A stretch of 8,930 nucleotides of DNA, taken from NCBI GenBank assembly GCA_022769845.1, contig JALEIO010000091.1, positions 1 through 8,930 on the forward strand, given 5' to 3'. This document shows, in pieces, positions 4,476 through 8,930 of the stretch; positions within the stretch are counted from its first letter, which is position 1, and the number at the start of each line of letters is the position of its first letter. Below the pieces are notes generated by a model, which had not been told where the DNA came from, made no database searches, and saw only the letters and a list, made by a program, of their open reading frames with translations. The position numbers and the translations under genes were made by a program. The stretch is from Oscillospiraceae bacterium. GTDB taxonomy: Bacteria > Bacillota > Clostridia > UMGS1810.

Positions 4476-6560
4476 ATGAAAAAACTTATTTGCATCACTC
4501 TTTCTATTGCAATGATTTTCACATTGCTGTGTGTTCCGGTATCGTTTGCATCGGACGAAGGTGTGGAAAACGCTATACTCACGGCGAAAAATTTGCTTGA
4601 AATAAGCGATGATGAATATGTTATCGACGATTTTTCGCAGTATGACGGCGATTATCAGCTTACCTGGAAAAACCGCGATGAAGACAGCACAGATTCTATT
4701 ACCGCAACGGTTTCAAACGGCGAAATCATTTCGTATTTTAAGAATTTTAACCGCGATTACGACATAGGTATGAAGCTTCCCGCAATAAACAAGCAGGAGG
4801 CGCAGGCGGCGGCTGAAGCTTTTCTAAAAAAAGTATGCCCTAAAATTTTTGAAACGCTTATTCTTTCAAGTTCTGCATATGAACGCTACGGTGCAGGCTC
4901 GTATAATTTTACATATGTTCGTCAGTATGACGGCGTGCCTGTAAAAGGTCAGGAAATTTATGTTGAAGTATCTGCCGATAAAGGCGAGGTTTTTCATTTT
5001 ACATCACAGTTTGATTTCGATTTAACATTTGAGGATAAAACCGGTGCGGTAGATTTTGAAAAAGCGAAAGAAGCATATATTGAAAATTTCGGCTATGAGC
5101 TTAAATATATTCAAAAATATGACGACAAGGCGAAAAAGCACACCGCTTTTCTTGCGTATGTTCCCAAGGACAGAGAGTATAATTCATACATTGACGCATT
5201 AACCGGTGAAAAAATTAATTTAAACGATTTAATGTTTGAAGAAGGCAGTAAAACCGATGATGGGGCAGTGCGGATGAATACTTACGACAAAAGTGCGCAA
5301 AAAGCTTTAGGCAGTGCGGCTATGTCTAAAGAGGAAGAAGCGCTTGCGGCAGAAATTGCAAATCTTGCGCAAAAAGATGAGGTTGTAAGCAGAGTTAAAA
5401 AAATAAGCGAGTTTAAAATTGACGATAGCTTTGTTTTAACCAATTATTCAATTTATAAATCGTATGACGGAAAGTATTATGCGTCACTTGATTTTTCAAA
5501 TGAAACTCAAAAACGCGAAGATGATGAATATTCACACAAAAATGTATCCTACAATCTTACGGATAATCGCGTGGAAGGGTACAATGCATACGGCGCTGTT
5601 CCTTATGTCAAGGCTGCTTCCAAAAAAACCGAAACGGCTGCTTTAAAGGCTGATGCCGAGAAGTTTATTAATAAATATTATGCTGATTTTGTAAAAAACA
5701 CAGAATTTAGCGAAAGTAAATATTCAGCTTACATTATTTCATTTGACAGGGTTTACGACGGCGTAAGGGTATCGGATAACGGTATAAGCTTTAGCTACAA
5801 TGAATACACCGGCGAACTTGAAGGTATGAATTTTAGCTGGAATGATGTTGAATTTGAGCCGAAAAATAATATAAAAACTATTGACGAGCTTTACAACAAA
5901 ATTATTACCGAAGATACTTTAAAACTTAATTATGCCTTGTATCGCAAATACACAGAGGGTAAAACCATTTCAAAAGCGACCAAGCTTGTTTACAACCTTG
6001 AGAACGATCGGTTATTTTATGACGCAAATACGCTTGACGCGATTGATTACGACGGTGAAGTGCCGGAAGATAAAACCTATAAATATGACGATATTGAAAA
6101 TCACTATGTAAAGCCTTATGCCGAAAAGCTTGCGGAGCTTAATATAGGACTTGCAGGTTCCAGCCTTAAGCCGGACGAAAGCATTACAAAGCGAGATTAT
6201 CTTATGCTGGTAGCAATGGCAAACAATAATTTTTACTACGATTTTTATTCGGACAGTTTCGCAAAAGCAATGATTTCACGCGGAATTATTGAAAAAGAGG
6301 ACAAAGACCTAGATAATCCCGTTTCGCGCATTGACGCGGTAAGATTTATGATTAACAATCTCGGATACAAAGAGATTGCTGAAAAAAACAGCATTTTTAA
6401 CTGTCCGTTTACTGACATACCCGAAAATATGGTTGGTTATGCAACGCTTGGTGCGGCACTCAAAATTGTTTCGGACAAAAATGATATTTTGGATGCAGAA
6501 AACAATCTTACAAGGGCAGATGCGCTTATAATTATATATAATTACCTCACAAGGGAATAA
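4476..6560 (+). CDS. secreted YcdB/YcdC-repeat protein with SLH motifs
   Basis: A 694-residue exported protein. The signal peptide has KK at 2-3, a hydrophobic core to about residue 20 and a likely cut after SFA (25/26). Two related YcdB/YcdC-like (PF16244-type) segments follow, about 30-260 and 310-490. They can be anchored on QYDGVPV (150-156) and VYDGVRV (426-432), each followed by a strand-rich S/T-G-E stretch. A Glu/Ala-rich linker separates them. The C-terminus carries three degenerate SLH motifs starting near 538, 593 and 645, ending in LTRADALIIIYNYL. SLH motifs normally anchor proteins to secondary cell-wall polymers, so a cell-surface location is expected. The molecular function of YcdB repeats is unknown. 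AAGGAG (4461-4466) sits 9 bp before ATG. The gene is monocistronic between two terminators and appears to be read from an ECF-type promoter. Confidence 0.85.
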   Translation: MKKLICITLSIAMIFTLLCVPVSFASDEGVENAILTAKNLLEISDDEYVIDDFSQYDGDYQLTWKNRDEDSTDSITATVSNGEIISYFKNFNRDYDIGMKLPAINKQEAQAAAEAFLKKVCPKIFETLILSSSAYERYGAGSYNFTYVRQYDGVPVKGQEIYVEVSADKGEVFHFTSQFDFDLTFEDKTGAVDFEKAKEAYIENFGYELKYIQKYDDKAKKHTAFLAYVPKDREYNSYIDALTGEKINLNDLMFEEGSKTDDGAVRMNTYDKSAQKALGSAAMSKEEEALAAEIANLAQKDEVVSRVKKISEFKIDDSFVLTNYSIYKSYDGKYYASLDFSNETQKREDDEYSHKNVSYNLTDNRVEGYNAYGAVPYVKAASKKTETAALKADAEKFINKYYADFVKNTEFSESKYSAYIISFDRVYDGVRVSDNGISFSYNEYTGELEGMNFSWNDVEFEPKNNIKTIDELYNKIITEDTLKLNYALYRKYTEGKTISKATKLVYNLENDRLFYDANTLDAIDYDGEVPEDKTYKYDDIENHYVKPYAEKLAELNIGLAGSSLKPDESITKRDYLMLVAMANNNFYYDFYSDSFAKAMISRGIIEKEDKDLDNPVSRIDAVRFMINNLGYKEIAEKNSIFNCPFTDIPENMVGYATLGAALKIVSDKNDILDAENNLTRADALIIIYNYLTRE

Positions 6561-6580
6561 ATTCCGTTTTACGCGGCAAA

Positions 6581-6617
6581 AATAAAGACAGCAGTAATTA
6601 GCTGTCTTTATTTTTTT
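6581..6617 (+). terminator. terminator between the SLH protein and eno, abutting the eno RBS
   Basis: A perfect 12-bp stem pairs AATAAAGACAGC (6581-6592) with GCTGTCTTTATT (6601-6612) around loop AGTAATTA. T-run 6611-6617 follows. Flanking A and T residues extend the stem. The T-run is followed without a gap by AAAGGAG, the eno ribosome site. It ends the SLH transcript and may also act as an attenuator for eno. Confidence 0.88.
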
Positions 6618-6633
6618 AAAGGAGATAATTTTT

Positions 6634-7929
6634 ATGAAACAGTATGTGGAAATTATTGATGTTTTTGCACGCGAAATTCTTGATTCCCGCGGAAATCCGA
6701 CGGTTGAGGCTGAGGTCATGACTGATGACGGTTATATTGGAACTGCGGCAGTTCCGTCGGGCGCGTCAACGGGAATTTACGAAGCGGTTGAGCTTCGCGA
6801 CGGAGGAAAGCGTTATCTTGGAAAAGGCGTTGAGAATGCGGTAAAAAACGTAAACGACAAGATATCGGAAGCGCTTGTGGGAGTAAACGTTTTAAATCAA
6901 CGGCAAATTGATAAAATTATGTGCGACCTTGACGGAACCAAAAACAAAGAAAATCTTGGCGCAAACGCAATTTTGGCGGTATCGCTCGCATGCGCAAAAG
7001 CGGCTGCAAAATCGTGCGGACTTCCGCTTTACAAATATATCGGCGGCTGTAACGCGCACACGCTGCCTGTGCCTATGATGAATATTTTGAACGGAGGAGC
7101 GCATGCCGACAATAATATCGACATACAGGAATTTATGATTATGCCCGTCGGTGCAAAGAATTTTAAAGAAGGATTAAGAATGTGCGCCGAGGTTTTTCAC
7201 AATTTAAAAGCACTTTTAAAATCGGATGGATATGCAACTTCGGTAGGGGATGAGGGCGGCTTTGCACCATCGTTTTCCAAAGACGAGGAGGCGCTTTCGT
7301 ATATTGTTGAGGCAGTAAAAAAATCGGGTTATAAATCAGGAGAAGATTTTATGATTGCGATTGACGCAGCCTCCTCGGAATGGACGTCGGGAGAGAGCGG
7401 AGAATACGTTTTGCCAAAGGCAAACAAAAAATTAAGCCGCGATGAAATTGTGGATTACTGGGAAAATTTGTGCAGTCAGTATCCGATAATTTCTATTGAG
7501 GATGGCGTTGCAGAGGACGATTGGGAGGGCTGGCAGCTCCTTACAAAAAGGCTTGGAGGCAAGGTTCAGCTTGTCGGTGACGACCTTTTTGTAACAAATA
7601 CCGAACGCCTGAAAAGAGGAATTGACCTCAATGTAGCAAATTCAATTCTCATAAAGGTTAATCAGATTGGCACTCTCACCGAAACGATTGAAGCGGTAAA
7701 AATGGCCAACAGAGCAGGATATACGGCAATTATTTCGCATCGTTCGGGAGAGACTGAGGACACTACCATTGCCGATATTGCAGTCGCATTAAACGCAGGG
7801 CAGATTAAAACCGGCGCTCCGTCAAGAACAGACCGTGTTGCAAAATACAACAGACTTTTGCGCATACAAGATGAACTGGACGGTGAGCAGAGCTATCCGG
7901 GAAAAAACGCCTTTTTTTGCTTAAAATAA
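6634..7929 (+). CDS. eno: enolase (phosphopyruvate hydratase)
   Basis: This cytosolic glycolytic enzyme interconverts 2-phosphoglycerate and phosphoenolpyruvate, with Mg2+. At 431 residues it is full length. Family signatures are AREILDSRGNPTVEAEV near the start, GASTG, GANAILAVSLA and NGGAHADNN. By alignment to known enolases, the general acid is E207 (GDEGGFAP) and the Mg ligands are D244, E289 (SIEDG) and D316 (GDDLF). The catalytic base is K341 (LIKVNQIGT) and the substrate-binding set is SHRSGETED (H369, R370, S371). No key residue is missing. GGAG (6621-6624) lies 9 bp before ATG. It is not next to gap, pgk, tpi or pgm here, unlike many Firmicutes. No clear promoter fits between the upstream terminator and the ribosome site, so initiation inside the preceding gene's end or read-through is implied. 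Confidence 0.98.
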   Translation: MKQYVEIIDVFAREILDSRGNPTVEAEVMTDDGYIGTAAVPSGASTGIYEAVELRDGGKRYLGKGVENAVKNVNDKISEALVGVNVLNQRQIDKIMCDLDGTKNKENLGANAILAVSLACAKAAAKSCGLPLYKYIGGCNAHTLPVPMMNILNGGAHADNNIDIQEFMIMPVGAKNFKEGLRMCAEVFHNLKALLKSDGYATSVGDEGGFAPSFSKDEEALSYIVEAVKKSGYKSGEDFMIAIDAASSEWTSGESGEYVLPKANKKLSRDEIVDYWENLCSQYPIISIEDGVAEDDWEGWQLLTKRLGGKVQLVGDDLFVTNTERLKRGIDLNVANSILIKVNQIGTLTETIEAVKMANRAGYTAIISHRSGETEDTTIADIAVALNAGQIKTGAPSRTDRVAKYNRLLRIQDELDGEQSYPGKNAFFCLK

Positions 7930-7935
7930 TATTTT

Positions 7936-7959
7936 GGGTGATTTAAAATCACCCTTTTT
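7936..7959 (+). terminator. terminator of eno
   Basis: GGGTGAT (7936-7942) pairs with ATCACCC (7948-7954) around TTAAA, with T-run 7955-7959. It lies 6 bp past the eno stop codon. Confidence 0.9.
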
Positions 7960-8022
7960 ACATATAAAAAGTGTAAAATTTTATTATTTACTCCAAATAT
8001 GTAAGTGATTGCGGCTAAAACA

Positions 8023-8051
8023 TTGAAAATGATTTTATGATATGCTATAAT
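8023..8051 (+). promoter_or_regulatory. sigma-A promoter of the GH31 gene with extended -10
   Basis: TTGAAA (8023-8028), 17 bp, TATAAT (8046-8051), preceded by the extended -10 TGC (8043-8045). Transcription would start near 8058. No catabolite-response or other operator is clearly visible around it. Confidence 0.85.
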
Positions 8052-8081
8052 TCAAAAAAACAAAAATACGGGGGCTGTAAA

Positions 8082-8930
8082 ATGAAAAAACTTAAAATGT
8101 TAAGCGGCGAATGTTGGTGGGGCGGAAAAGTACCGTCAGGCTGCGATATGCCTTTTGATGAGAGCAGCAATGTTGTATTTGACATAGATGCGCGCGGGCG
8201 CGAAAATGACCAGTCGGCATCATTATTTCTTTCGTCGTGCGGACGCTACATATGGAACGAAAATCCGTTTATCATAAAATTTGAAAACGGTGAAATTACT
8301 CTTGAATGCATATACGGTACGGAATTTGAAATAGGAGAGGACTATAAAAATTTGAAAGGCGCGTATCTTGCAGCTTCAAAAAAGCATTTTCCGTTTACCG
8401 GAGAGCTTCCCGATAAGCTTTTCTTTACTGCACCGCAGTACAACACTTGGATGGAGCTCGGAACTGACCAGACAACTGAAAATATTTTGCGGTATGCAAG
8501 GGGAATTTTGGAAAACGGACTTCCGGCAGGCGTACTAATGATTGACGGCGGATGGCAGGAGGATTACGGTGTTTTGGAATTTCACAAGGGTAAAATTCCT
8601 GATCCGGCATATTTGATTTATGAACTGCACAAGCTTGGATTTAAGGTTATGCTGTGGACTTCTCCGATTGTTTCGTCTGCGGGTGTGCGATATAAATTTT
8701 TGCGCAACAAAGGCTATCTTTTAAAGGATAAAGATGGTGAAATCGCAATCAGAAGATGGTGGAGCGGTTACAGTGCGATGATTGATTTTACCAATCCCGA
8801 AGCGGTAAAATGGATGCACGAACAGCTTGACAATCTTGTTGAACGTTATAACGTTGACGGATATAAATTTGATGCGGGCGACGCAAGCATTTACAGATAC
8901 GATGATGAAGCGTATGTAAAATCCGCGCCG
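8082..8930 (+). CDS. GH31-family alpha-glycosidase, 5' part (runs off window)
   Basis: The frame starts at ATG 8082, with a G-rich site (8070-8074) about 7 bp upstream. It is open for 283 codons to the window edge with no stop. There is no signal peptide, so it is probably cytosolic. A short N-terminal beta-type region (about 1-110) leads into the catalytic barrel. QYNTWMELGTDQ is followed by MIDGGWQ (153-159), VMLWTSP (189-195), a WWSG stretch, IDFTNPEAVKWM and DGYKFDAGD, in which D264 aligns with the GH31 catalytic nucleophile. The acid/base residue would lie beyond the window. The KFDAG(D/E) form is like the MYORG/alpha-galactosidase branch of GH31 rather than classic alpha-glucosidases. 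Substrate is therefore likely an alpha-linked hexoside, with galactoside possible. The strong promoter and position after the eno terminator make it the first gene of a new unit. Confidence 0.88.
   Translation, partial: MKKLKMLSGECWWGGKVPSGCDMPFDESSNVVFDIDARGRENDQSASLFLSSCGRYIWNENPFIIKFENGEITLECIYGTEFEIGEDYKNLKGAYLAASKKHFPFTGELPDKLFFTAPQYNTWMELGTDQTTENILRYARGILENGLPAGVLMIDGGWQEDYGVLEFHKGKIPDPAYLIYELHKLGFKVMLWTSPIVSSAGVRYKFLRNKGYLLKDKDGEIAIRRWWSGYSAMIDFTNPEAVKWMHEQLDNLVERYNVDGYKFDAGDASIYRYDDEAYVKSAP

Noticed and set aside
6309..6719. Minus-strand frame of 136 codons
   Set aside because: It is antisense to the SLH gene end, the terminator and the start of eno. It has no ribosome site and its composition is that of a shadow frame.
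8425..8610. Minus-strand frame of 61 codons
   Set aside because: It is antisense to the well-supported GH31 frame, which runs through to the window edge.

Overview
The window reads as chromosomal DNA of a low-GC Gram-positive bacterium, most likely a member of the Clostridia. The pointers are AT-rich intergenic DNA, strong AGGAGG-type ribosome binding sites, U-tailed hairpin terminators after most transcription units, sigma-A promoters close to consensus, a CCA-encoding tRNA gene, and a secreted YcdB/YcdC-type protein that carries SLH motifs. No phage gene, transposase, CRISPR array or rRNA is visible. The genus cannot be told from this sequence.

Region 1 (1-2686) is a metal-resistance unit. 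The 3' part of an ArsR/SmtB-family repressor keeps both the CVC (alpha-3) and the D-x-H...H-x-x-E (alpha-5) metal sites. It is followed by an SmtB-like inverted-repeat operator and a complete Cd/Zn/Pb-type P1B ATPase. A leader-like AT-rich segment that can fold into a long rod follows, then a strong terminator.

Region 2 (2687-4405) holds a tRNA-Thr(CGU) gene on the minus strand with its own promoter and terminator. Divergent from it is a plus-strand unit: a TTG-start, 281-residue putative heavy-metal exporter of the ArsP_2 type with a His/Cys-rich central loop, then a 120-residue coiled-coil/zinc-ribbon protein. A long hairpin terminator ends this unit.

Region 3 (4406-6617) is a single secreted protein of 694 residues with two YcdB/YcdC-like repeats and three degenerate SLH motifs. 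Its promoter matches the RpoE-like ECF sigma consensus (GGAACTT, 15 bp, GTCTAA), which suggests control by cell-envelope signals.

Region 4 (6618-8930) holds enolase, whose ribosome binding site directly abuts the preceding terminator, and then the first 283 codons of a GH31-type alpha-glycosidase under a strong extended -10 sigma-A promoter. That gene runs off the window.

The two metal-transport units lie side by side and probably both serve metal export or homeostasis. The other genes look like independent housekeeping or envelope functions. The most interesting points are the dual-site metal sensor with its operator, the ECF promoter of the SLH protein, the terminator-to-RBS junction in front of eno, and the rod-like fold after the ATPase. 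I see no clear sign of an entirely new system.
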